Of a DNA stretch of 64,000 nucleotides, positions 48,022 to 56,502 are shown one piece after another; the first letter of the stretch is position 1; each line of letters starts with the position of its first letter. The position numbers and the translations under genes are program-made. Under the pieces are notes generated by a model. The model saw only the letters and a list, made by a program, of their open reading frames with translations. It was not told where the DNA came from and did no database searches. The DNA comes from Rhodobacteraceae bacterium QY30 (GTDB lineage Bacteria > Pseudomonadota > Alphaproteobacteria > Rhodobacterales > Rhodobacteraceae): NCBI GenBank assembly GCA_002356635.1, contig CP023454.1:1348501-1412500 (forward strand), read 5' to 3'.

Positions 48022-48073
48022 ACAGAGATTGATCAAAAAGGTCAACAGATGTCTGGACCGGCAGTTCCAAACG

Positions 48074-48107
48074 AAAAGGCCCCGCCGCCGATGAAGGCAG
48101 CAGGGCC
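48074..48107 (-). terminator. Intrinsic terminator between the two gap genes
   Basis: On the minus strand GGCCCTGCTGCC pairs with GGCGGCGGGGCC (12 bp including two G-U pairs, six-base loop) and TTTTCG follows. It lies just after the stop of the upstream GAPDH gene and separates the two transcripts. Confidence 0.75.
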
Positions 48108-48133
48108 GGATCGGAAGGTTTCGGAGCGACCGC

Positions 48134-49138
48134 TCAGGCCAGCAGGCGGCCCATCGCGCCGGCGACATCCGCCATGCGGCAGGAAAAGCCCCATTCGTTG
48201 TCATACCAGGCCAGAACCCGAACGGTGCGGTTGCCCACCACCTTGGTCTGGTCCGGCGCGAAGATCGAGCTGTAGGGCGTGTGGTTGAAGTCGATCGAGA
48301 CCTTGGGTTCCGGGTCATAGGCCAGAACCATGCCCATGTAGCCCGCCGCCGCTTCGCGAACGATCTCGTTCACGTCGGCCACGGTCACGTCCTTGCTGGC
48401 GACGAAGGTGAGGTCCACCGCCGAGACGTTCGGCGTGGGCACGCGGATTGCGGTGCCGTCCAGCTTGCCCGCCAGTTCGGGCAGCACTTCGCCCAGGGCC
48501 TTCGCGGCGCCAGTCGAAGTGGGAATCATCGCCATGGCGGCGGCGCGGGCGCGATACAGGTCCTTGTGACGGCGGTCCAGCGTCGGCTGGTCGCCGGTGT
48601 AGCTGTGGATCGTGGTCATGATTCCGGATTCGATGCCGATGGCGTCGTTCAGCACCTTGGCCAGCGGCGCAAGGCAGTTCGTGGTGCAGGAGCCGTTCGA
48701 GACGACCAGATGTTCATTGGTCAGCTGGCGGTGGTTGACGCCATAGACCACCGTCTTGTCCGCACGCTTGGCCGGGGCCGAAACCAGCACCCGCTTCGCG
48801 CCCCGGGTCAGGTGGACGGCGGCCTTGTCGCGGTCATTGAAATTGCCCGTGCATTCCAGAACAACATCGACGCCGTCCCAATCCAGTTCCTCGGGGTTGT
48901 AGGTCGACATGACCTCGATCGGGCCGCGGCCCAGGTCCAGCGTGTTGCCCGCAACCTTCACCGGCCCGCCGAAACGGCCGTGAACGCTGTCATACTTCAG
49001 CAGGTGGGCGTTGGTTTCGATGGGGCCCGTCGCGTTGATCTTGACCACCTGAACATCATTGCGCGCCGCCTCGGCGATATGGGCCAGAGTGCAGCGGCCA
49101 ATGCGGCCAAAGCCATTGATTCCGATGGTAACGGTCAT
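48134..49138 (-). CDS. gap: Second glyceraldehyde-3-phosphate dehydrogenase, likely NADP-leaning
   Basis: The 334-residue GAPDH has the catalytic cysteine in S-N-G-S-C-T-T-N-C. At the position after strand 2 it reads I-N-A-T (Ala36) where the neighbouring paralogue has I-N-D-L. Loss of that aspartate is the classic change linked to NADP use. The adjacent-subunit loop reads L-D-R-R-H-K-D in place of the L-P of NAD-specific enzymes. It may serve gluconeogenesis or NADPH supply. Start chosen at M-T-V-T-I. Two operator-like repeats lie upstream. Confidence 0.93.
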   Translation of the reverse strand: MTVTIGINGFGRIGRCTLAHIAEAARNDVQVVKINATGPIETNAHLLKYDSVHGRFGGPVKVAGNTLDLGRGPIEVMSTYNPEELDWDGVDVVLECTGNFNDRDKAAVHLTRGAKRVLVSAPAKRADKTVVYGVNHRQLTNEHLVVSNGSCTTNCLAPLAKVLNDAIGIESGIMTTIHSYTGDQPTLDRRHKDLYRARAAAMAMIPTSTGAAKALGEVLPELAGKLDGTAIRVPTPNVSAVDLTFVASKDVTVADVNEIVREAAAGYMGMVLAYDPEPKVSIDFNHTPYSSIFAPDQTKVVGNRTVRVLAWYDNEWGFSCRMADVAGAMGRLLA

Positions 49139-49233
49139 TCGCGCTCTCCTCATGTCCGGGGTGCGCAGGGGCGGGCTGCGCGTTCCCCCATCGTTATCAA
49201 AAACCGCGCCTCGGGAAAACCCGCGAAATCAAT

Positions 49234-49268
49234 ATGTTAGCGAAAACATCGCATGTTAGCGATCACAT
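49234..49268. promoter_or_regulatory. Two tandem operators upstream of the second gap gene
   Basis: ATGTTAGCG-AAAACAT (49234-49249) and ATGTTAGCG-ATCACAT (49253-49268) are 19 bp apart, about two helical turns. Both share TGTTAGCG with the half site of the operator at 48006-48021. The second overlaps the stop of the HxlR gene. They lie 96-130 bases before the GAPDH start. Confidence 0.6.
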
Positions 49269-49685
49269 TCGCGATTGCGGGCGCGTATCTGCGCCCTGTT
49301 CCAGCCCTGCGGATTCGCCCCGCCCGTCATAGGCGGCCTGTGCGGCGCGCACATGGGCCATGTTCCGTTCGGCCCAATCGGTCAAGGCGGCAACGGTCGT
49401 GCAAAGCGTCCGGCCAAGATCTGTCAGCGCATATTCCACCGTCACCGGCACCGTGGGATAGGCCCGCCGCGTGATCAGCCCATCGCGTTCCAGCTTCTTG
49501 AGCGTTTGGGACAGGACCTTCTGCGACACGCCCTCGACCTCTCGCCGCAGTTGATTGAACCGGGCAACGCCGCGTTCAAGCCGCACCAGGATCAGAAGCC
49601 CCCATTTGTCCGCCAGCCGGTCCAAGAGCGCGCGGGTCGGACAGTTCAGGTCGAAGACGTTGTAGGGGCGCGACATGTCGGGCAT
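49263..49685 (-). CDS. HxlR-family transcriptional regulator (YtfH-like)
   Basis: The 140-residue winged-helix protein has the HxlR/DUF24 core: C-P-T-R-A-L-L-D-R-L-A-D-K-W near the N terminus, including the conserved redox-active Cys, then the segment around V-S-Q-K-V-L-S-Q-T-L-K and Y-A-L-T-D-L-G. It diverges from an NmrA-type quinone oxidoreductase gene, the same layout as E. coli ytfH-qorB. It probably represses that gene in response to quinones or electrophiles. M-P-D-M-S and the internal M-S-R-P are both possible starts. Confidence 0.88.
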   Translation of the reverse strand: MPDMSRPYNVFDLNCPTRALLDRLADKWGLLILVRLERGVARFNQLRREVEGVSQKVLSQTLKKLERDGLITRRAYPTVPVTVEYALTDLGRTLCTTVAALTDWAERNMAHVRAAQAAYDGRGESAGLEQGADTRPQSRM

Positions 49686-49737
49686 CGGCAGTAACCTCGG
49701 GGTGACCAGGTGAGGGGAAGGTGCCTTCTTTTCTGAA

Positions 49738-49791
49738 GGTATACCTACTGCTATCTGATACACAATGGAAACGTGGTATCCGCTGGATACC
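49738..49791. promoter_or_regulatory. Candidate HxlR operators in the divergent promoter
   Basis: The palindrome GGTATACC (49738-49745) and the perfect inverted repeat GGTATCC-GCT-GGATACC (49775-49791) share a GGTAT half site. They lie between the divergent HxlR and oxidoreductase genes. The second overlaps the ribosome binding region of the oxidoreductase. Confidence 0.55.
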
Positions 49792-49806
49792 TTGAAGGAG
49801 GTCGGG

Positions 49807-50643
49807 ATGGCCAGGATATTGGTGACGGGCGCGACGGGGACGGTCGGACGCAAATTGGTGGACAACCTGCTGGGCAGGGGGGAACGGGTTGTCGCGGCCT
49901 CGCGCCGGGCGACGGCGATTCCGGGGGCCGAGGCGCGCCGGTTCGATCCCACAGGAGGGGAGCCGCTGTCCCGGCTGTTTCAGGATGTCGACCGCGCCTA
50001 TCTGATGGTGCCCTCTGGCATCGTCGAGGTATTGGACCACCTGATGCCGCTGATCGATGCCGCGAAGGCGGCAGGCGTCAAGGTCGTGCTGCAATCGGTG
50101 TTCGGCGTCGATGCCAGCGACGAGATTCCCTATCGCAAGGCCGAGATCGCGCTGGAGCAGTCGGGTCTGCCCCATGTGATCCTGCGCCCGAACTGGTTTG
50201 CGGACAACTTCCAGACCTACTGGCGTGATGACATCCGTGCCGGAACCCTCGCCGTGCCTGCCGCCGACGGTGCCTCAAGCTTCATCGACACCCGCGACAT
50301 CGCTGCCTCGGCCGCGGCTGCCTTGACCAGCGACCGTTTCGACGGCCGGGCGTTCAACCTGACCGGACCGCGCGCCGTCACCTACGCCGAGGCGGCGGCG
50401 ATCCTGTCCGAGGTCGGCGGCCGTCCGGTTCGCTACACGCCGCTGTCGGACGAGGAATTCATCGCCCGGCTGACCGGCGCTGGTGTCCCGCCCGAATACG
50501 CCGAATTCCTGGCGGCAATCTTTCACCCGGTCCGCGAAGGATGGACGGGCGTGGTGACGCCGGATGTGAACACCTTGACCGGACACGACCCGATCCCCCT
50601 GGAAACCTACGCGAAGGACAACCGGGCCGCGATTTTCGGCTGA
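49807..50643 (+). CDS. NmrA-type NAD(P)H:quinone oxidoreductase (QorB-like)
   Basis: The 278-residue short-chain-type Rossmann protein begins with the NADP motif V-T-G-A-T-G-T-V-G. The family block I-L-R-P-N-W-F-A-D-N is present, as in NmrA/QorB proteins. QorB reduces quinones to limit redox cycling. AAGGAGG precedes the ATG at 49807. It is divergent from and probably controlled by the HxlR regulator. Confidence 0.85.
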   Translation: MARILVTGATGTVGRKLVDNLLGRGERVVAASRRATAIPGAEARRFDPTGGEPLSRLFQDVDRAYLMVPSGIVEVLDHLMPLIDAAKAAGVKVVLQSVFGVDASDEIPYRKAEIALEQSGLPHVILRPNWFADNFQTYWRDDIRAGTLAVPAADGASSFIDTRDIAASAAAALTSDRFDGRAFNLTGPRAVTYAEAAAILSEVGGRPVRYTPLSDEEFIARLTGAGVPPEYAEFLAAIFHPVREGWTGVVTPDVNTLTGHDPIPLETYAKDNRAAIFG

Positions 50644-50650
50644 TCCCAGT

Positions 50651-50681
50651 GCGGCGAAGGGCTGCGATAGCCCTCTGCCGC
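50651..50681. terminator. Stem-loop between convergent oxidoreductase and trpE genes
   Basis: GCGGC and AGGGCT pair with AGCCCT and GCCGC around loop GCGAT, with a 2x2 internal mismatch. It sits between two converging stops. There is no T tract, so it may rely on Rho or act as a transcript-end stabiliser. Confidence 0.45.
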
Positions 50682-50687
50682 CGCGTC

Positions 50688-52199
50688 TCAACCGTTGCCG
50701 CGGCGGACGAACAGGCCCGCATCTTCCGCGGCACGGCGAAGCGCCTTCGACTTGTTCAGCGTTTCCTGCAACTCGGCCTCGGGGTCGCTGTCAAAGACCA
50801 CACCCCCGCCGGCCTGGATGTACAGCTTGCCATCCTTCACGACCGCGGTGCGCAGCGCGATGCACATGTCCATTTCGCCATTCGCCGCGAAATAGCCCAG
50901 GCCGCCGCCGTAGATGCCGCGCTTTTCCGGCTCCAGTTCATCGATGATCTCCATGGCGCGGACCTTGGGCGCCCCGGACACCGTTCCCGCCGGAAGCCCG
51001 GCCAGCAGGGCCGACAGCGCATCCTCACCCTCGCGCAAGTCACCCACCACGTTCGACACGACGTGCATCACGTGGCTGTAGCGTTCGATGATGAACTTTT
51101 CGGTCGGGTGCACGGTGCCCACCTTGGCGACGCGCCCCACGTCATTGCGCCCAAGGTCAAGCAGCATCAGGTGTTCGGCCAGTTCCTTCTTGTCGGCCAG
51201 CAGATCGGCCTCCAGCGCCTTGTCCTCTTCGGGCGTTGCGCCCCGCGGACGGGTTCCGGCGATGGGCCGGATCGTCACCTGTCCGTCGCGCAGCCGGACC
51301 AGGATTTCCGGGCTGGCGCCCACGATCTGGAAGCTGCCGAAGTTGAAATGGAACATGAAAGGCGATGGGTTGGTGCGCCGCAGGGACCGGTACAGCGCAA
51401 AAGGCGGCAGGTCGAAATCGGCGGCCCAGCGTTGCGACGGCACCACCTGGAAGATGTCGCCAGCGCGGATGTAGTCCTTGGCCTTTTCCACGGCGGCCTT
51501 GTAGCCTTCGGGCGTGAAGTTCGACCGGAATTCTCCCAGATGCGCCGTATCGCCCAGTGACCGGCTTTCGCTGGCGGTGCTGCGCTCAAGATCGCGCACC
51601 GCGTCCATCACCCGCTCGGCCGCCTGTGCATAGGCGGCCTTGGCCGTCAGTCCGGACGCCACCCAGGCGGGCGAGCAGACCGTCACCTCGCCCTTCACGC
51701 CGTCCAGCACCGCGATGATCGTCGGGCGCATCAGGATGGCGTCCGGCGTGCCGATCGGGTCCGGATTGACATGGGGCAGGTGCTCGACCAGGCGGATCAT
51801 GTCATAGCCCAGATAGCCGAACAGGCCCGCCGCGATGGGCGGCAACCCGGCCGGCATCTCGATCCGGCTTTCGCCAATCAGCGCGCGCAAGGTTTCCAGC
51901 GGATGGCCGTCCAGCGCCTCGAAGGCGTCATCGTCGAAGCGGGCCTGACGGTTGATGCGGCTTTCGGTGCCCCGGCAGTCCCAGATCACGTCGGGCTTCA
52001 GCCCGATCACCGAATAGCGACCGCGCACCTCGCCGCCGGTCACGCTTTCCAGCATGAAGCTGTTCTTGCCCGCATCGGCCAGCTTCAGCATCAGCGACAC
52101 CGGCGTGTCCAGGTCGGCCGCCAGCCGCGTGAACACCAGCTGATTCCGCCCGGCGTTCCAGCCGGCCTCGAACGCCGCGAAATCGGGGATAAGTGCCAC
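50688..52199 (-). CDS. trpE: Anthranilate synthase component I
   Basis: The 503-residue enzyme makes anthranilate from chorismate, using ammonia from TrpG. The N-terminal regulatory domain includes the L-E-S segment (F-M-L-E-S-V) of the tryptophan site. The chorismate-binding domain has P-I-A-G-T-R-P-R-G, L-D-L-G-R-N-D-V-G and Y-G-G-G-L-G-Y. It starts at GTG (52199), only 12 bases after the PpiD-like gene. There is therefore no room for a classical leader-peptide attenuator directly before trpE. Confidence 0.95.
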   Translation of the reverse strand: MALIPDFAAFEAGWNAGRNQLVFTRLAADLDTPVSLMLKLADAGKNSFMLESVTGGEVRGRYSVIGLKPDVIWDCRGTESRINRQARFDDDAFEALDGHPLETLRALIGESRIEMPAGLPPIAAGLFGYLGYDMIRLVEHLPHVNPDPIGTPDAILMRPTIIAVLDGVKGEVTVCSPAWVASGLTAKAAYAQAAERVMDAVRDLERSTASESRSLGDTAHLGEFRSNFTPEGYKAAVEKAKDYIRAGDIFQVVPSQRWAADFDLPPFALYRSLRRTNPSPFMFHFNFGSFQIVGASPEILVRLRDGQVTIRPIAGTRPRGATPEEDKALEADLLADKKELAEHLMLLDLGRNDVGRVAKVGTVHPTEKFIIERYSHVMHVVSNVVGDLREGEDALSALLAGLPAGTVSGAPKVRAMEIIDELEPEKRGIYGGGLGYFAANGEMDMCIALRTAVVKDGKLYIQAGGGVVFDSDPEAELQETLNKSKALRRAAEDAGLFVRRGNG

Positions 52200-52211
52200 G
52201 TCGTCTCTGCC

Positions 52212-54059
52212 TTATTGAATCTGCGCCTGCACCGCCTCTATGGCGGACTGGTCGACGGTGATCTTTGCGTTTGCCTGCAACGACTCGGTGAACAGTTGCA
52301 GCATGTCCCCGGCCAGCGACTGCGCCGCCTGTGCCTGAAGCTGGGCGACCGATTGCGCCAGTTCGGGATCGGCCGGGTCCGCATCCATGACATTGGTCAT
52401 CTTGACCACGTTGAAGACCGTGCCATCCTCGAACACCTCGGTCGTCCCGGGGGCCATCCCGAAGATCTTCTGCACGACGGCGGGCGAGATGCCTTCGATG
52501 AAGCCGTCCCGGACCAGGCCCTTGTAGGCGGTGGTGATCAGGCCCAGCGATTCCAGGCTCGACCCGGCCGAGATCTTCGCCTTCGCCTCTTCGGCCATCG
52601 CCTGAAGGCGCTTGTGGGTTTCAGCCTTGGTCCATTCCTCGGCCGCCTTGTCGCGCACCTCATCCAGCGGTTTGACCGCGGGCGGGTCGATGCCGTCGAG
52701 CCGCAGCGCGAAGATGCCGCCATCCTCCAGGTCGGCCACCTCGGGGAAGCTGTCGGCGGTCACGCTGTCGGCTACCTTGCGGAAGCTTTCATAGCCCACG
52801 ATGCCGTCTTCGCTTTCGCTGTTGTAGGCGACCGTGCCCACCTCCATCCCGGTTTCCTTCGCCACCTCCTCCAGAGAGGCGCCGCTGGCCAGCAGGTCCG
52901 AGATGTTGCTCGTCTCGTCCAGGATCTTGCGCCGCGCCCGATCCAGCGCCACGCCCTGTTTCAGATCCTCCTGCGCGTCGTCGAAGCTGGCGTTCTTGGC
53001 GGCGATGATGCCGTTCATGGCATAGAGCGCCGGCCCCAGGTCCGAGGGCAGGGGCCCCACGACCCCCGGTTCGGTCAGCGCGAAGACAGCCTTGCCCGCC
53101 GCGCCCAGGTCCGCCTCTGTCACCTCGCCCAGGTCGATGTCGGCCAGCGTCAGGCCGCGTTCGTTGACCAGGGTCTCGAACGTGGCCTCGCCCTTGTCCA
53201 GCCGCGCCTTCGCGGCCGCTGCATCGGCCTCGGTCGGATAGACCAGCCGTTCGACCATGCGGGCCTCGGGCGTGACGTATTCCGACAGGCGCGCCTGATA
53301 GGCATCCTGTAGCGCCTTCTGATCGACCTCGACCTTGTCCTTCAGCATTTCGGGCGTCAGCCAGATATAGGTGATGCGCCGGGTCTCGGGCCGGGTGAAG
53401 GCCTCGGGATGGGCGTCGTAATAGGCCTTGATGTCGGCTTCCTTCGGCGCGGGCACCGGTTCGGCAAGGTCGCTGGCGGCGATGCGCCCGACCGTGAAGT
53501 CACGCTTCTGATGCGCCCAGGCGGTGGTGGTGGCGACGAAATCCTCGGGGGCGGCGGTGCTGCCGATCAGTGCGCTTTGCAAAAGCGTGCGCGCCGCCTC
53601 GGCCCGCTGGTCGGCCTCGAACCGGGTTTCCGTCAGGCCATTCTGCTGAAGAAGCATCTTGTAGGTGTCGCGGTTGAAGCTGCCGTCCACGCCGTGGAAA
53701 GCCTTCAGCGACATGATCCGGCGGCGCACCTCGGCGTCGCCCACCGACAGGCCGATCCGGGCGGCTTCGTTGTCGAAGGCGGCGGCGGTAAACAGCTGCG
53801 CCTGTACCCGCTGCGGAATGCCCATCGCCCGGGCCTGCTCCATCGTCAGGTTCTGCCCTAGCTGCTGCGAGGTGGCGTTCATCTCGGACCGGAGCGCCAG
53901 CGCATAGTCGTTGATGGTGATGTCCTTGTCGCCCACCGAACCGATCGTTGACAGGCTGCTGCCGAAATTGCTGACACCAAAGCCGCCAAGCCCCAGCATC
54001 ACGCCCGCCAACATGAGCCAGACCAGTTTGCTGCTGTTGTGGCGCAGGCCGCTCGACAT
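52212..54059 (-). CDS. ppiD: PpiD-like membrane-anchored peptidyl-prolyl isomerase/chaperone
   Basis: The 615-residue protein has one N-terminal membrane helix (about 12-32), a SurA_N_3-type chaperone domain with the segment T-I-N-D-Y, and parvulin-like domains in the periplasm. PpiD sits at the SecYEG exit and helps newly exported proteins fold. It is transcribed just ahead of trpE, a neighbour order recurrent in Rhodobacteraceae. The two functions are not obviously connected. Confidence 0.88.
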   Translation of the reverse strand: MSSGLRHNSSKLVWLMLAGVMLGLGGFGVSNFGSSLSTIGSVGDKDITINDYALALRSEMNATSQQLGQNLTMEQARAMGIPQRVQAQLFTAAAFDNEAARIGLSVGDAEVRRRIMSLKAFHGVDGSFNRDTYKMLLQQNGLTETRFEADQRAEAARTLLQSALIGSTAAPEDFVATTTAWAHQKRDFTVGRIAASDLAEPVPAPKEADIKAYYDAHPEAFTRPETRRITYIWLTPEMLKDKVEVDQKALQDAYQARLSEYVTPEARMVERLVYPTEADAAAAKARLDKGEATFETLVNERGLTLADIDLGEVTEADLGAAGKAVFALTEPGVVGPLPSDLGPALYAMNGIIAAKNASFDDAQEDLKQGVALDRARRKILDETSNISDLLASGASLEEVAKETGMEVGTVAYNSESEDGIVGYESFRKVADSVTADSFPEVADLEDGGIFALRLDGIDPPAVKPLDEVRDKAAEEWTKAETHKRLQAMAEEAKAKISAGSSLESLGLITTAYKGLVRDGFIEGISPAVVQKIFGMAPGTTEVFEDGTVFNVVKMTNVMDADPADPELAQSVAQLQAQAAQSLAGDMLQLFTESLQANAKITVDQSAIEAVQAQIQ

Positions 54060-54148
54060 GGGAAATCCCCCTCAATCATACTTGCCCCGGTGTTTAGGGC
54101 CTTCGGTGCGGCGCGGCAAGGCCGCAGCCCCGGGCGCGCCTCAGGTGG

Positions 54149-55333
54149 TCAGGGCCGTGGCGGAAGCGCCGCAAGGCGATCGACCAGCGCCCGGATGCCG
54201 CCCGCATCCACATTGGCAAAGGCGATCCGCATCTGCCGCGCGCCGGCCGGATCGTCCTCGGGCATGAACATCGTCCCGGGCAGCATCAGCACGCCCGCCT
54301 CGTGCACCAGCCGCCGCGCAAGCTCGGGCGAGGGCAGGGGGTAGGGATGTTCGGCATAGGCGAAATAGGCGCCGCAGCCCAAGAGTCGCCATCCGGGCAG
54401 CCGCGCGAAGCCCTGCTCCAGCGCCGCGCGCCGCGACAGAATCTCGGCCCGCTCGCCCTGAAGCCACTGCCCCAGGTTTCGCATCCCCCAAAGCGCGCCG
54501 ATCTGTCCCAGTTGCGAGGGGCAGATCGCCACCGTGTCGAGGAACTTCTCAACCTCGGCCAGCCGCGCCGCGCTGGCGACGATGGCGCCGACGCGGTGCC
54601 CGGTCAGGCGGTAGGCCTTCGAGAAGGAGTAGAGGTGGATGAACACATCGGCCCAGTCCGGGTCCGCGAACAGGTCGTGCGGCGCGCCGCTTCGGGCGTC
54701 GAAGTCGCGGTAGGTCTCGTCCACGATCAGCGCCAGGCCCCGGGCGCGGGCCAGGTCGCGGAATGCGGCCAGCGTCTCGGCCGGGTATTCCGCCCCGCCC
54801 GGGTTGTTCGGCGATACAAGCACGATGGCCCGTGTCCGATCGGTGATCAGCCGCACCGCCGCTTCCGCATCCGGGACCAGGCCCGGGCCGGTGGACAGAG
54901 GAACGGTGCGGATCCCCTGCATGTCCAGCCACATCTTGTGATTGAAATACCACGGCGTCGGCAGGATCACCTCATCCCCGGCGCCCGCAAGGGTGGCCAT
55001 CACCGCCGTGAAGGCCTGGTTGCAGCCCGAGGTGATCGCGACCTGTTCCGGCACGATCCTTCCGCCATAGGCCGCCGACCACTGTGCCGCGATCTCGGCC
55101 CGCAGTTCCCGCATCCCGAGAACGGCACCGTAGAGATGCGCCCCCGGATCGTTCAGCGCCGCCTCAGCCAGTGCCTGCCGCAGGCCCTGCGGCGGCGGGT
55201 CCACCGGCGCCGCCTGACTGACGTTGATCAGAGGTCGGTCCGGCCTGAAGGTCACGCCCTCCAGCCAGCGCCGCGCCTCCATGACCGGCGGCGGAAAGGT
55301 CGCGGCCATGGCGGGATTGAGTGGACGAAGCAT
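54149..55333 (-). CDS. Class I/II PLP-dependent aminotransferase
   Basis: The 394-residue fold-type I enzyme has the cofactor segments S-P-N-N-P-G-G and V-D-E-T-Y-R-D-F, and the PLP lysine in S-F-S-K-A-Y-R-L-T-G-H-R. The C-terminal arginine lies near R-I-A-F-A-N. It is distinct from the aminotransferase at 18.5-19.7 kb. Substrate is unknown. Start chosen at M-L-R-P-L because GGCAGG lies ahead; a longer form is possible. The 15-base shortening versus the longest frame removes Arg/His-rich sequence. Confidence 0.85.
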   Translation of the reverse strand: MLRPLNPAMAATFPPPVMEARRWLEGVTFRPDRPLINVSQAAPVDPPPQGLRQALAEAALNDPGAHLYGAVLGMRELRAEIAAQWSAAYGGRIVPEQVAITSGCNQAFTAVMATLAGAGDEVILPTPWYFNHKMWLDMQGIRTVPLSTGPGLVPDAEAAVRLITDRTRAIVLVSPNNPGGAEYPAETLAAFRDLARARGLALIVDETYRDFDARSGAPHDLFADPDWADVFIHLYSFSKAYRLTGHRVGAIVASAARLAEVEKFLDTVAICPSQLGQIGALWGMRNLGQWLQGERAEILSRRAALEQGFARLPGWRLLGCGAYFAYAEHPYPLPSPELARRLVHEAGVLMLPGTMFMPEDDPAGARQMRIAFANVDAGGIRALVDRLAALPPRP

Positions 55334-55383
55334 CCGGAACCTGCCTTTCGGCGCATGCCTTGCCAACTGGCGCTGCGCGTGGG

Positions 55384-55415
55384 TTTTCACCTTGGATCAA
55401 ATATCCACCCTTCTG
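55384..55415 (-). repeat. Single degenerate half of the dispersed GATATTTG element
   Basis: TTTTCACCTTGGATCAAATATCCACC resembles the arm at about 3185-3206 (TTTCATCTTGGTCCAAATATCCCC). No inverted partner is visible. It lies between the DUF2127 and aminotransferase genes. Confidence 0.5.
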
Positions 55416-55428
55416 GCAACTCTGCCTC

Positions 55429-55941
55429 TCAGGGGGCGTGCCGTCTCGGATGCGCGGGCGCGCCTCCGCGGCGGGCCTGGTATTCCTGCCACACCAGCCA
55501 GATCATGAAGACGTCGAAGGCCGACAGCGCCAGCAGGAAGACCGAGCCGCTGTCCAGCCAGGAATACATCTGGTAGACGACGAAACCCGCCAGCATGATC
55601 ATCGCGCCCGGATAGGCCCACATCGCGCCGAAGGCCAGTGCAATCACCATCCCGAGCTTCAGCGCCCCGTGGCTGAGCAGGTAGAGCGCATAGAAATGCT
55701 GTGCCTGGATCGAGAAGGCCTCGGCGTAGTGCCGCGCGACCCTGGCCATCTTGTCGGCGGGATCTTCTGCGATCTCGAAATGCGTCAGCCAGTCGACGAA
55801 GGTCTGGATGAAGGCGTTCGAGGTGATCAGCAGCCCCAGGCCCGCCGCCGTTTCAAGGCCGGCAAACACGCCCTTGACCAGCAGGCTGGCTTCGAACAGC
55901 TGATGCAGCCACCGGGCGATGCGCGCCGTGTGTCGTTTCAT
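55429..55941 (-). CDS. DUF2127-family membrane protein
   Basis: The 170-residue protein has about four helices and the DUF2127 signature L-H-Q-L-F-E-A-S-L-L-V-K-G, H-F-Y-A-L-Y-L-L-S-H-G-A-L-K-L. The function is unknown. It sits between gpt and the aminotransferase on the same strand, in a group of short genes 45-90 bases apart. Confidence 0.83.
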   Translation of the reverse strand: MKRHTARIARWLHQLFEASLLVKGVFAGLETAAGLGLLITSNAFIQTFVDWLTHFEIAEDPADKMARVARHYAEAFSIQAQHFYALYLLSHGALKLGMVIALAFGAMWAYPGAMIMLAGFVVYQMYSWLDSGSVFLLALSAFDVFMIWLVWQEYQARRGGAPAHPRRHAP

Positions 55942-55985
55942 GGTCCCTTTTCCGATCCATCTGCCGCAGGGTGGCCAGCCGGACG

Positions 55986-56489
55986 TCAGTCCTTGCCGCG
56001 GTAGGGCTCGACATACTGCAGCGCCATGTCCCAGGGGAAGAAGATCCAGGTGTCCTGGCTGACCTCGGTGATATAGGTATCGACCATCGGCCGCCCCGAG
56101 GGCTTGGCGTAGACGGTCGCGAAATGCGCCCGAGGATAAAGCTTCCGCACCAGTTCCAGCGTCTTGCCAGTATCGACCAGGTCATCGACGATCAGGATCC
56201 CCTCGCCATCGCCCATCAGGTCGGCCTGGGGGCTCTTGGTGACCTTCGCCTCGCTCCGGTCCTGGTGGCTGTAGCTTCTGACGCTGATCGTGTCGACGAC
56301 ACGGATATCCAGTTCGCGGCTGACGATCATCGCCGGGACCAGCCCGCCCCGCGTGATGGCCACCACCGCGCGCCAGCCACCCTCCTCGGGGCCGCGGCCA
56401 TCCAGCCGCCAGGCCAAGGCCCGGCTGTCGCGGTGGATCTGGTCCCACGACACATGGAAGCCCTTTTCATGCGGCAGCCGGTCCTTCAT
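55986..56489 (-). CDS. gpt: Xanthine-guanine phosphoribosyltransferase
   Basis: The 167-residue purine-salvage enzyme joins xanthine or guanine to PRPP. The PRPP loop is [13 protein letters not shown], an I-T-R-G-G-L-V-P segment precedes it, and the C-terminal W-I-F-F-P-W-D is typical of Gpt. It probably acts at the inner membrane face. It follows the LysE-family gene by 13 bases and may be co-transcribed with it. Confidence 0.94.
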   Translation of the reverse strand: MKDRLPHEKGFHVSWDQIHRDSRALAWRLDGRGPEEGGWRAVVAITRGGLVPAMIVSRELDIRVVDTISVRSYSHQDRSEAKVTKSPQADLMGDGEGILIVDDLVDTGKTLELVRKLYPRAHFATVYAKPSGRPMVDTYITEVSQDTWIFFPWDMALQYVEPYRGKD

Positions 56490-56502
56490 CGCGTGTCCTC
56501 TT

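Noticed and set aside
48030-48046. FNR-like TTGAT...GTCAA near the gap promoter
   Set aside because: The half sites are too far apart for FNR (spacer too long).
51771-53312. 513-codon plus-strand frame across trpE and the PpiD-like gene
   Set aside because: It spans two real genes on the other strand, has no domain and is strongly biased in composition.
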